Positions 1 to 7,208 of a DNA stretch of 16,268 nucleotides are shown here, piece by piece (the stretch's first letter is position 1; every line of letters starts with the position of its first letter). The DNA is from Flavobacteriales bacterium (GTDB lineage Bacteria; Bacteroidota; Bacteroidia; DT-38), in contig JABSPR010000328.1 in the NCBI GenBank assembly GCA_013214975.1, positions 1 through 16,268 of the forward strand, given 5' to 3'. The position numbers and the translations under genes are program-made. The notes below the pieces were generated by a model, which saw only the letters and a program-made list of their open reading frames with translations, did no database searches and was not told the DNA's origin.

Positions 1-776
1 CATTTACAAAAGAAACTATTGTTCTTCCTTTAAATAATAAAGAAGCAATAGAAGCTGCTTTTAAAAAGTATAAAAATGATATCGCATGCATCATCATCGA
101 ACCAGTACCTGCCAATAATGGATTATTGATTCAAGAAAAATCTTATCTAAAGTTCTTACGCCAGATATGCACAGCAAATAAATCTCTTTTAATTTTCGAT
201 GAAGTTATCTCCGGATTCAGAATAGGATTTGAAGGAGCTTCGGGACATTACAAAATAAAGCCTGACATTATTACTTATGGAAAAATTATTGGTGGCGGCT
301 TACCTGTAGGGGCTTACGGGGCATCAAATAAAATCATGACCAGTATTTCTCCACTGGGAGACGTTTATCAAGCAGGAACTCTCTCAGGAAATCCTGTGGC
401 AATGTCTGCTGGAATTGCACAATTAACCGAATGCTTAAAAAAGAATTTCTACACAGACCTTAACACCAAAACAGATCTTTTTGTAAAAGAAATAGATAGC
501 TATATAAAAGAGAAGAAATACAAGGCTACTATCACCTCAATTGGATCTATTTTTTGGATTTCTTTTAGTGACAAAACACCAATCAGAGCTGCTAATGAAA
601 TAAAAGCAAGCACTATGTCTATGTTCACCGTGTTTTATTCTTCTATGTTAAACAAAGGGATATACACTGGCCCATCTGGCTACGAAGTCGGCTTCATGTC
701 AAGTGCGCACTCCAAAGCGGATCTTGTTAAAACAAAAAAAGCCATTTGCGAAAGTTTAGATAAGGTATTTAAATAG
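1..776 (+). CDS. hemL: Glutamate-1-semialdehyde 2,1-aminomutase, C-terminal part (5' end outside window)
   Basis: A PLP enzyme that isomerises glutamate-1-semialdehyde to 5-aminolevulinate, the C5-pathway precursor of haem. The reading frame is open from base 3 and shows 257 residues; the N-terminal part (roughly 165-170 residues by comparison with the family) lies upstream of the window. Visible signatures are CIIIEPVPANNG, the PLP-phosphate contact region LLIFDEVISGFR, and the PLP lysine in TYGKIIGGGLPVGAYG, encoded at 282-284. These are followed by GDVYQAGTLSGNPVAMSAG, typical of class III aminotransferase-fold aminomutases. The first ATG seen by a naive caller (126) is internal, because the frame continues upstream with homologous sequence. 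The gene ends with tandem stops TAG TAA, and the next gene starts one base after them, which suggests co-transcription. The other candidate is a class III aminotransferase, but the GGGLPVGAYG context favours HemL. Confidence 0.92.
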   Translation, partial: FTKETIVLPLNNKEAIEAAFKKYKNDIACIIIEPVPANNGLLIQEKSYLKFLRQICTANKSLLIFDEVISGFRIGFEGASGHYKIKPDIITYGKIIGGGLPVGAYGASNKIMTSISPLGDVYQAGTLSGNPVAMSAGIAQLTECLKKNFYTDLNTKTDLFVKEIDSYIKEKKYKATITSIGSIFWISFSDKTPIRAANEIKASTMSMFTVFYSSMLNKGIYTGPSGYEVGFMSSAHSKADLVKTKKAICESLDKVFK

Positions 777-779
777 TAA

Positions 780-1445
780 ATGAATAGAGAAGAAAGTATA
801 GCCCGAGGATTTGATTATCTAGCCAAGAACTATAACTTCTTTCTAAAATTCACCATTGGTAAAGCTATTCACCGATCTCAAACTTGTTTTTTTAAACATA
901 TTAAAAATTGCCAAATCATACTTATAGTTGGCGGAGGCACAGGCAAATTATTAGTTGAGGTACTTAAAAACTACCCAGATGTACATGTCGATTATGTTGA
1001 TGTCTCATCTAGGATGATTGAGCAATCTAGGCTGAGGATTACAAAAGAAACACCCGGTAGAATTGATAAAGTAAATTTTATAAATACCGACATTCTAAAT
1101 CATAATGGCCCTAATTCATATGATGTAATCCTCACACCATTTATACTAGATTGTTTTAATGAACGGGATTTAGCATTAAATATAAAACACCTTTGGGGTT
1201 CTCTTAAATCCAATGGAATTTGGTTGCATTCGGATTTCAATCCTCACCCGAAGAACATTTATTCAAAAATATTCAGTAGAATAATGATTTCTTCCTTGTA
1301 CCTATTCTTCAATACATTATGCAAATTGGATGTTTCTTTACTTCCTGATTTCAAGAAAATTTATCTCAATTTAAATTTCAAAATAGACGAAGAACAGCTG
1401 TTTTTAGGTGGGCTTATTTCATCCCTACTATTACATAAAGCTTAA
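780..1445 (+). CDS. Class I SAM-dependent methyltransferase, UbiE-like
   Basis: A 221-residue protein with a Rossmann methyltransferase core. Motif I is IILIVGGGTGK (glycines 51-53 and 55), the acidic residue for the SAM ribose is D74 in DYVDVSSRMI, motif post-II is NFINTDIL, and motif IV lies in YDVILTPFILDCF. The N-terminal FDYLAKNYNFF resembles the SxxYDxLAxxY opening of UbiE/MenG-like enzymes. The hydrophobic C-terminal half (ISSLYLFFNTLCKL, LGGLISSLLLH) suggests a membrane-near or lipid-like substrate, but the sequence does not identify it. The ATG lies just after the tandem stops of hemL, so the two are probably translated from one mRNA. The 3' end overlaps the convergent UbiA-like gene by 15 bases. 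The methyltransferase class is secure; a role in quinone or haem-related chemistry is only a guess from context. Confidence 0.8.
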   Translation: MNREESIARGFDYLAKNYNFFLKFTIGKAIHRSQTCFFKHIKNCQIILIVGGGTGKLLVEVLKNYPDVHVDYVDVSSRMIEQSRLRITKETPGRIDKVNFINTDILNHNGPNSYDVILTPFILDCFNERDLALNIKHLWGSLKSNGIWLHSDFNPHPKNIYSKIFSRIMISSLYLFFNTLCKLDVSLLPDFKKIYLNLNFKIDEEQLFLGGLISSLLLHKA

Positions 1446-2312
1446 CGCAAATTTCGATAAAAACACGAGTCCAAATTGAGCAACCATCATTCCTTCAATA
1501 ACCAAAGAATAATAAAACTCGCTCGAACTTGAAGTCACCTTAATGATTACGTATCCAGATAATACGGAAGAGAGAAGAACGCCAATCATTTCATAGGATT
1601 CTATATCACCTAGATAAAGAATATTCAAAAAACATATAAGATTCATTACAACTAATGTGGACAAAGCAATCCTCTTTGCCCCTTGCACCCCAAAATAAGT
1701 AGGAATTGTAATTAGGCCATCCTTTTTATCGTATGCCATATCTCTAATATCAAAGGGAATGGTTATAGAGAATATAAATAGACACCTAATTGTAAATTGA
1801 TAAACCAATTTCAAAAACGGTACTGCGTTTATTTCATTTAAAATAGGGAGATAGACAGTCACAAAACTTACAACTATTGTAATCAAAAATATTTTTAACA
1901 TTGGTATACTTCTTATACCAACAAACCGATCCTTAATTTTCAATATTGGAATGGTGTACATTATTGAAATCAACCCACATGGTATTAACCATAATACTTG
2001 AAACCAACTTAGCTGAAAACAAAAATAAGCTAGTCCAACTACGGACACCACCCACACACTTACAGAAAAAGCAATATTCTGCTCTACCCAGTTATGCCGA
2101 AGTACTTCCTTATTATGATTATTAAGAAAAAACAGTGGAAACAATCTGTGTGTGCAGTACACAAAAAGAGTAGCGAAATAAATGAAATAGATAAAGCTAT
2201 AATCGGTTGTGCCAAACACAATGACAGACTGCAGCCCAATTAAGGATACAGGTAATGCAACAAAAATATTGCTGTAAATTAAATAGCTTAATAATGTATT
2301 AATTGGTTTCAA
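1431..2312 (-). CDS. UbiA-family prenyltransferase-like membrane protein lacking the first Asp motif
   Basis: A 293-residue polytopic membrane protein with roughly eight or nine hydrophobic segments. The second UbiA Asp-rich motif is intact: FDIRDMAYDKKDG with D188, D191, D195 and D198, followed by ITIPTYFGVQGAKR, very characteristic of the superfamily. YTIPILKIKDR (about 119-129) matches the UbiA loop before the middle helices. The first motif, normally NDxxDxxxD in helix 2, is missing: the equivalent region reads TLFVYCTHRLFPLF (48-61). Family members use both Asp motifs to bind Mg-diphosphate, so this protein may not catalyse a standard prenyl transfer. The start is TTG at 2312: an in-frame TAA lies three codons upstream and there is no ATG before residue 118. 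It begins 29 bases after the stop of the gene at 2342-3046 and is probably in the same operon. Confidence 0.72.
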   Translation of the reverse strand: MKPINTLLSYLIYSNIFVALPVSLIGLQSVIVFGTTDYSFIYFIYFATLFVYCTHRLFPLFFLNNHNKEVLRHNWVEQNIAFSVSVWVVSVVGLAYFCFQLSWFQVLWLIPCGLISIMYTIPILKIKDRFVGIRSIPMLKIFLITIVVSFVTVYLPILNEINAVPFLKLVYQFTIRCLFIFSITIPFDIRDMAYDKKDGLITIPTYFGVQGAKRIALSTLVVMNLICFLNILYLGDIESYEMIGVLLSSVLSGYVIIKVTSSSSEFYYSLVIEGMMVAQFGLVFLSKFALSFM

Positions 2313-2341
2313 GAAGAATTAGATTTTTCCCTCTAGACTTT

Positions 2342-3046
2342 TCAATCTTGTGTGATCGATACTCGTGTGCCATTATGAGATGCTATTTTAGCTAACCCAA
2401 TACCTCCTACTATTCCTATAATACTTCCGACTATAGTTTTCTGAACACGCTTGCTCTTCGCAATTTTATAAAAACCATCCTGATAATCGAGATCGGAACT
2501 ATTGGCACCATACACTGCTAAACTATTATGGTCGACTTCATATTCACCTATTTTGGTTGTTCTTACTACTGGAGTAATTAAAGAAGCTGCTGAAATTAAC
2601 GGAGTCAAAACAATACTATTAAAAAGCCCACCAGTAAGCCCGCCAACAATACCTCCAACTAACGGAATTATAGGATCATAATTTCGCTGAGCATCTCTTG
2701 ATCCAAAAACAAACATTCTGGCTCTATCTATGGGGTAAAAATTCCCCTCCGTAGAATCTTGCTTATAGTAAAGTTGCTCCGTTCCATCTCTTAAGTTAAG
2801 TGAAAAGAGTCGAGCCATGGCAATTTCGTCTTCCACCACTTTTGTTGAAGCACCAATTAAGCCTTTCTTTTCAAATGAATACCGTACTGTCTTTGTTGTC
2901 AAATCTTCCTCAAAAGACCTTAACGTAATCTCGTACCCATTCATTAACAACAGGCTATTGGCCACATCTTGCGCAATTGCACTTCCGGCGAATAAAATCG
3001 ACAGGAGCAAAGCATTCAATATGTTATTTCTCAATACGATAAGCAT
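2342..3046 (-). CDS. Exported glycine-rich hypothetical protein
   Basis: I do not recognise this 234-residue protein. I chose ATG at 3046. The reading frame extends to a TTG at 3067, but that start would run through a TATCTTTG promoter-like box (3053-3060) and place extra residues before the signal peptide. From the ATG, the N-terminus MLIVLRNNILNALLLSILFA is a signal peptide, with likely cleavage after GSAIA (residue 25). The mature part has a soluble, probably beta-rich region (YEITLRSFEEDLTTKTVRYSF), then two glycine-rich hydrophobic stretches. The first is IPLVGGIVGGLTGGLF with the following hydrophobic segment; the second is TIVGSIIGIVGGIGLAKIA near the C-terminus. These resemble glycine-zipper helices of envelope proteins. 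It precedes the UbiA-like gene by 29 bases and is divergent from gcvP. Function is unknown; cell-envelope location is inferred. Confidence 0.7.
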   Translation of the reverse strand: MLIVLRNNILNALLLSILFAGSAIAQDVANSLLLMNGYEITLRSFEEDLTTKTVRYSFEKKGLIGASTKVVEDEIAMARLFSLNLRDGTEQLYYKQDSTEGNFYPIDRARMFVFGSRDAQRNYDPIIPLVGGIVGGLTGGLFNSIVLTPLISAASLITPVVRTTKIGEYEVDHNSLAVYGANSSDLDYQDGFYKIAKSKRVQKTIVGSIIGIVGGIGLAKIASHNGTRVSITQD

Positions 3047-3052
3047 ATAGCT

Positions 3053-3060
3053 CAAAGATA
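3053..3060 (-). promoter_or_regulatory. Bacteroidota -7 box TATCTTTG upstream of the 3046 gene
   Basis: On the minus strand TATCTTTG is a perfect TAnnTTTG match and ends six bases before the ATG at 3046, so the mRNA would be leaderless or nearly so. No good TTTG/TTG element lies at the usual 17-21 base spacing, so this is a partial promoter call. Confidence 0.4.
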
Positions 3061-3082
3061 ATAACAATTAGTAAATTAGTAA

Positions 3083-3096
3083 GAACAATATTGTTC
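3083..3096. promoter_or_regulatory. Perfect 14-bp palindrome GAACAATATTGTTC, candidate operator
   Basis: The inverted repeat is GAACAAT/ATTGTTC with no spacer, in the 95-base divergent region between the exported-protein gene (-) and gcvP (+). It lies about 23 bases upstream of the TATCTTTG box of the minus-strand gene, overlapping where its -33 element would be, and about 45 bases upstream of the gcvP ATG. Position and symmetry suit a dimeric repressor or activator site. Regulation of either gene is an inference. Confidence 0.35.
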
Positions 3097-3141
3097 CACG
3101 ACAGTATACCGTTTACTTCATTCTAAAAATAAAGTTCTACT

Positions 3142-6015
3142 ATGCCAAGAAATAATTTCGCATCACGACACATTGGTCCAAGTGAAGACGACTTAAAGAC
3201 AATGCTTAAAAGTATTGGAGTTAAATCTCTCGATCAGCTTATTGACGAAACAGTTCCGGAAGAAATCCGACTCAAAACGGAATTAAACTTACCCGACGCA
3301 ATGTCGGAATTTGAATATTTAGAGGAAATAAAAGGGATAGCCACAAAGAATAAAATATTCCATTCATTTATAGGAATGGGCTACTATGAATGTATTGTAC
3401 CAAGTACAATATTGAGAAACATAATGGAAAACCCAAGTTGGTATACGGCCTATACGCCATATCAATCGGAGATTTCGCAAGGCAGAATGGAAGCCCTATT
3501 AAATTTCCAAACCATGGTTTGCGATCTAACGGGAATGGAAATTGCAAATGCTTCACTTTTAGATGAAGGAACGGCAGCGGCGGAAGCAATGCTTATGATG
3601 TACCGAATTCAACAAAGAAAAAAGGACAAGAAAGAGGCCAATACATTCTTTATTTCAAACGAATGCTTCCCACAAACAATCGATATTTTACAAACTCGTG
3701 CAGAGCCATTAAATATCAAATTAATCATTGGTGATTATCAAGATTTCAAATTCACTAAAAATATTTTTGGAGCATTTATTCAATGTCCTACGGCAGATGG
3801 TGATTTACATGATTACTCCACCTTTATTTCAAATGCACATAAGAATGATACGCTAGTTGGAGTTGCAGCCGATATCCTAAGTCTAACATTATTAACCCCT
3901 CCAGGAGAATGGGGAGCGGATGTAGTAGTTGGAAGTACACAACGATTGGGTGTTCCCTTAGGTTTCGGTGGTCCACATGCTGCTTTTTTTGCAACTAAGA
4001 ATGAATTCCAAAGATACATTCCAGGTAGAATAATTGGCCTATCCGTCGACTCGAATGGAAACCCAGCTCTTCGAATGGCACTCCAAACTAGAGAACAGCA
4101 TATCAAGAGAGAAAAAGCGACTTCCAATATTTGTACCTCACAGGTTTTACTAGCGGTTATGGCCAGTATGTATGTCGTTTACCACGGACCAAAAGGATTA
4201 AAACTTATCGCCGAAAGAATAAATAACTCTGTTGGATTTGTAATGAACCAACTTAAGAGACTTGGATATAAATGTGCGAGTGATAGTTATTTTGATACCA
4301 TCAAAATTGCTTTACCGGTGCATATAACTAAATCGCATCTTCAAGAAATTGCCATAAAAAAGGGCATGAACTTCAGGTATTTTTTCGATAACCATGTAGG
4401 TATTAGCTTAGATGAAACCTCAACAATTGAAGTCATACATCAAATCATTGAGGTATTTGCTGAAGCGAACGACAGAACTCATGAAAACTGCGAAATTATG
4501 GGCGATTTCATGGCCGACTCCATTCCGAAAGAGCTTCAACGAAAAAGTGATTACATGTCGCATCCAGTGTTCAACTCTTACCATTCAGAATCTGCTTTGA
4601 TGCGATATATGAAGAAGTTAGAACATCGCGATATCAGCCTTACCCAATCCATGATTCCTCTTGGGTCGTGTACGATGAAGCTCAATGCGGCATCTGAACT
4701 TATTCCTATTAGCTGGCCTGAATTCGCATCACTTCATCCGTTCAAGCCAGAAGAACAAGCGATAGGATATCTTCAAATAATTCAAAGTTTAAGAAATCTT
4801 CTCTGTGAGATCACAGGGTTTGCAGGGGTCTCATTTCAACCAAATTCAGGAGCTCAAGGTGAATATGCTGGTTTAATGGTTATTAGAGAATACCATAAAA
4901 GTCGAGGTGAAGGACATCGAAGCATTATGTTGATACCTTCATCTGCACATGGTACAAATCCGGCATCTGCCGTTTTAGCTGGGATGAAAGTTGTAATTGT
5001 GAAATGCGATGAGCTAGGCAATATTGATGTGGCAGAACTAAAATCAAAAGCTGAAGAGCATGCGGGAAATCTTGCTGGGCTTATGGTTACGTATCCTTCT
5101 ACTCATGGTGTTTTTGAAGCAAGCATAATAGATATTACCAGCTTAATTCATAAAAACGGGGGGCAAGTCTACATGGATGGTGCTAATATGAATGCTCAAA
5201 TCGGACTCACAAGTCCTGGTTTAATTGGAGCCGATGTTTGCCATTTAAATTTGCATAAAACATTCGCAATTCCTCATGGCGGAGGTGGCCCGGGCGTTGG
5301 TCCTATTTGCGTTGCTGAACATCTCGAACCATTTCTACCATCACACAGCGTAGTTCATACTGGAGGTCGCCAAGGAGTATCACCAATTTCTTCTGCCCAA
5401 AGAGGTTCTGCTCTTATCTTATTGATTTCTTATGGCTATTTAAAAATGTTGGGGAGAGAAGGAATAATCAATTCTACGAAATACGCTATCCTTAATGCCA
5501 ATTATATTAAGAAGAGATTAGAAGAACATTATCCTATTCTTTATAGTGGTACAAAAGGAAGAGTGGCACATGAATTAATTGCCGATTGCCGATCTTTTAA
5601 AGAGAGTACTGGTATCGAGGTCGAGGATATTGCCAAACGTTTAATTGATTATGGTTACCATGCTCCTACAGTTTCATTCCCTGTTGTAGGAACTCTAATG
5701 ATCGAACCAACCGAAAGTGAATCGTTAGAAGAAATTGATAGATTCTGTGATGTAATGATTTCTATTCGAGAAGAAATCCGAGAGATTGAAGAAGGGAAAG
5801 CTGACAGAATAGATAATGTTCTAAAAAATGCGCCTCACACTGCCGAAAGTGTTACTGTTGAAAACTGGACTCATTCTTATTCAAGAGAAAAAGCTGCGTA
5901 TCCAAAGAGATGGATTAGAGATAATAAGTTCTGGCCTTTTGTAGGTAGAGTTGATAATGCTACAGGAGATAGAAATTTAATATGTTCTTGTCCTCCTGTA
6001 GAAGACTACAATTAG
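3142..6015 (+). CDS. gcvP: Glycine dehydrogenase (decarboxylating), P-protein
   Basis: The PLP-dependent P-protein of the glycine cleavage system: it decarboxylates glycine and passes the aminomethyl group to the lipoyl arm of the H-protein. At 957 residues it is the full-length fused form (alpha plus beta subunits in one chain). N-terminal signature: NNFASRHIGPSEDDLKTML. Mid-N half: YTPYQSEISQGRMEALLNFQ and GGPHAAFFATK. Start of the C half: SMIPLGSCTMKLNAASE. The PLP lysine is K706 in HLNLHKTFAIPHGGGGPGVG. The ending GRVDNATGDRNLICSCPP is also typical. The ATG is preceded by an A-rich leader. No gcvT or gcvH is adjacent, which is common when the three genes are scattered. The stop overlaps the convergent gene at 6012-6377 by four bases. 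Confidence 0.97.
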   Translation: MPRNNFASRHIGPSEDDLKTMLKSIGVKSLDQLIDETVPEEIRLKTELNLPDAMSEFEYLEEIKGIATKNKIFHSFIGMGYYECIVPSTILRNIMENPSWYTAYTPYQSEISQGRMEALLNFQTMVCDLTGMEIANASLLDEGTAAAEAMLMMYRIQQRKKDKKEANTFFISNECFPQTIDILQTRAEPLNIKLIIGDYQDFKFTKNIFGAFIQCPTADGDLHDYSTFISNAHKNDTLVGVAADILSLTLLTPPGEWGADVVVGSTQRLGVPLGFGGPHAAFFATKNEFQRYIPGRIIGLSVDSNGNPALRMALQTREQHIKREKATSNICTSQVLLAVMASMYVVYHGPKGLKLIAERINNSVGFVMNQLKRLGYKCASDSYFDTIKIALPVHITKSHLQEIAIKKGMNFRYFFDNHVGISLDETSTIEVIHQIIEVFAEANDRTHENCEIMGDFMADSIPKELQRKSDYMSHPVFNSYHSESALMRYMKKLEHRDISLTQSMIPLGSCTMKLNAASELIPISWPEFASLHPFKPEEQAIGYLQIIQSLRNLLCEITGFAGVSFQPNSGAQGEYAGLMVIREYHKSRGEGHRSIMLIPSSAHGTNPASAVLAGMKVVIVKCDELGNIDVAELKSKAEEHAGNLAGLMVTYPSTHGVFEASIIDITSLIHKNGGQVYMDGANMNAQIGLTSPGLIGADVCHLNLHKTFAIPHGGGGPGVGPICVAEHLEPFLPSHSVVHTGGRQGVSPISSAQRGSALILLISYGYLKMLGREGIINSTKYAILNANYIKKRLEEHYPILYSGTKGRVAHELIADCRSFKESTGIEVEDIAKRLIDYGYHAPTVSFPVVGTLMIEPTESESLEEIDRFCDVMISIREEIREIEEGKADRIDNVLKNAPHTAESVTVENWTHSYSREKAAYPKRWIRDNKFWPFVGRVDNATGDRNLICSCPPVEDYN

Positions 6016-6377
6016 TAAGGATTCGCGTGCAAGTAAGCACCACCTAAAGTAACTCCTAATCCGAGAAACGCGAGTGGCATACCTATATATGAACTTATCT
6101 GTCCATCGGAATCATAAGCTTGAAAAAGGCCTATCCCTACACCTGAGATTACAATGCCTGTTATCTTCATTATTTTCCCGAGTCCCATTTTATCAATTGA
6201 AGGATTCATTCGAATTGGGCTCAATACGGCCGGGCTATTATAGTTTTCTTTAGGTAACATCGCCAACGAAGGCTCGCTATCTAAACCTTTTATGGAGGCT
6301 ACTAAAGGTTCTCCAGCAGATAGATTCCCCATTGAGATAAGAGTAAATAATATTATTGAAAAGAAAACTTTTTTCAT
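6012..6377 (-). CDS. Small exported hypothetical protein with glycine-rich membrane segments
   Basis: I do not recognise this 121-residue protein. It starts with a signal peptide, MKKVFFSIILFTLISMGNLSA, probably cleaved near residue 21. A polar region of about 45 residues follows. Two short glycine-containing hydrophobic stretches come next: MKITGIVISGVGIGLFQA (about 70-87) and IGMPLAFLGLGVTLGGAYL (about 98-116). These look like a helical hairpin in a membrane, with a short C-terminal tail. The architecture is similar to the larger exported protein at 2342-3046, though I see no clear sequence identity. It has its own promoter (6400-6431), with a palindrome directly upstream, so it is probably not simply read from mlaEF. 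Its stop overlaps the gcvP stop region by four bases. An envelope role is inferred; function is unknown. Confidence 0.65.
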   Translation of the reverse strand: MKKVFFSIILFTLISMGNLSAGEPLVASIKGLDSEPSLAMLPKENYNSPAVLSPIRMNPSIDKMGLGKIMKITGIVISGVGIGLFQAYDSDGQISSYIGMPLAFLGLGVTLGGAYLHANPY

Positions 6378-6399
6378 TGCATTTAGATCAATTCTAATT

Positions 6400-6431
6400 T
6401 AAAGATACTATCTAGTTACTATTCAGCAAAA
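6400..6431 (-). promoter_or_regulatory. Bacteroidota-type promoter for the 6377 gene
   Basis: On the minus strand TTTTG is followed by exactly 19 bases and TATCTTTA, close to the consensus TTTG-N19-TAnnTTTG. Transcription should begin near 6393, giving a leader of about 16 bases before the ATG at 6377. It is one of the two best-formed promoters in the window. Confidence 0.6.
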
Positions 6432-6433
6432 CA

Positions 6434-6449
6434 TTCTAATTAATTAGAA
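6434..6449. promoter_or_regulatory. Perfect 16-bp palindrome TTCTAATTAATTAGAA, candidate activator or operator site
   Basis: An uninterrupted 16-base palindrome between the mlaF stop (6462) and the promoter of the small exported-protein gene. It begins three bases upstream of the -33 element, where activators and some repressors bind. With no loop and only AT-rich arms it is unlikely to be an intrinsic terminator for mlaEF. AT-rich sequence raises the chance of a coincidental match. Confidence 0.35.
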
Positions 6450-6461
6450 CAAATTATCGCG

Positions 6462-7208
6462 CTAAGTTCTCTTCTGCTGGATAAATTTAGATGCATAAAC
6501 AAAACTCTGAACTACTGGATCATCAGTTTTTAGGATATCCTCTCTATTCCCACTCCAATGTTTTACACCCTTAAGTATGAAATTGATATTATCTCCAATT
6601 TCTATCACGGAATTCATATCATGACTAATAACAATTGTTGTGATATCAAACTCTTCAGTGATGTCTTTGATCAAATTATCTATTATAATAGAAGTCTTCG
6701 GGTCGAGTCCAGAATTAGGCTCATCGCAAAAGAGATATCTCGGCTTAAGTGCTATCGCTCTGGCTATCCCCACTCTCTTCATCATACCCCCACTTATCTC
6801 CGATGGAAATAAATTGTTTTTATTCTCAAGATTAACACGGCTTAAACATTCATTAGCTCGATGCTCTTGCTCTTTATCAGACATATCGGTAAGCATGGTT
6901 AAAGGGAAACGAACATTTTCTTCAACTGTCAAAGAATCAAACAAGGCAGAACCTTGAAATAGCATACCTATCTTTTTCCGGATCCCTTTTTTCTGATCCA
7001 CATCCATACTTGAAAACAAATCTTCATCAAAGAGAATCTCCCCTTTGTCGATTTCATGCAGACCAACAATACTTTTCATAAGCACTGTTTTTCCAGAACC
7101 GCTCTCACCGATAATCATATTGACTTTACCCTGATTAAACTTTATTGAAATATCCTTTAATATCTCAACGCCAGCGAATTCTTTGTACAAGTTTCTTACC
7201 TCAATCAT
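6462..7208 (-). CDS. mlaF: ABC transporter ATPase, MlaF-type (lipid asymmetry / MCE transport)
   Basis: A 248-residue ATPase that powers the Mla/MCE-type phospholipid transporter at the inner membrane. Walker A is GESGSGKT (34-41) and the Q-loop is LFQGSALFDSLTVEENVRFP with Q85. The signature is ISGGMMKRVGIARAIA (S139-G141), Walker B is RYLFCDEPNSGLDP (D162, E163), and the switch histidine is H196 in VISHDMNS. The GSALFDSLTVxEN and SGGMxKRVxxARA wording is typical of MlaF rather than general importers. Its ATG overlaps the mlaE stop in an ATGA (7205-7208), so the two are translationally coupled. No MlaD/MCE substrate-binding gene is adjacent on either side. The C-terminus (SKFIQQKRT) is short, as in other MlaF proteins. 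Confidence 0.9.
   Translation of the reverse strand: MIEVRNLYKEFAGVEILKDISIKFNQGKVNMIIGESGSGKTVLMKSIVGLHEIDKGEILFDEDLFSSMDVDQKKGIRKKIGMLFQGSALFDSLTVEENVRFPLTMLTDMSDKEQEHRANECLSRVNLENKNNLFPSEISGGMMKRVGIARAIALKPRYLFCDEPNSGLDPKTSIIIDNLIKDITEEFDITTIVISHDMNSVIEIGDNINFILKGVKHWSGNREDILKTDDPVVQSFVYASKFIQQKRT

Noticed and set aside
2342..3067. TTG start at 3067 for the exported protein
   Set aside because: The ATG at 3046 gives a better signal peptide and leaves the TATCTTTG box outside the coding region.
3368..4127. Minus-strand open frames opposite gcvP (and similar ones opposite the aminotransferase, mlaF, mlaE and prfB genes)
   Set aside because: They lie entirely within strongly conserved genes, have no promoter or family signature, and are explained as shadows of the coding strand.
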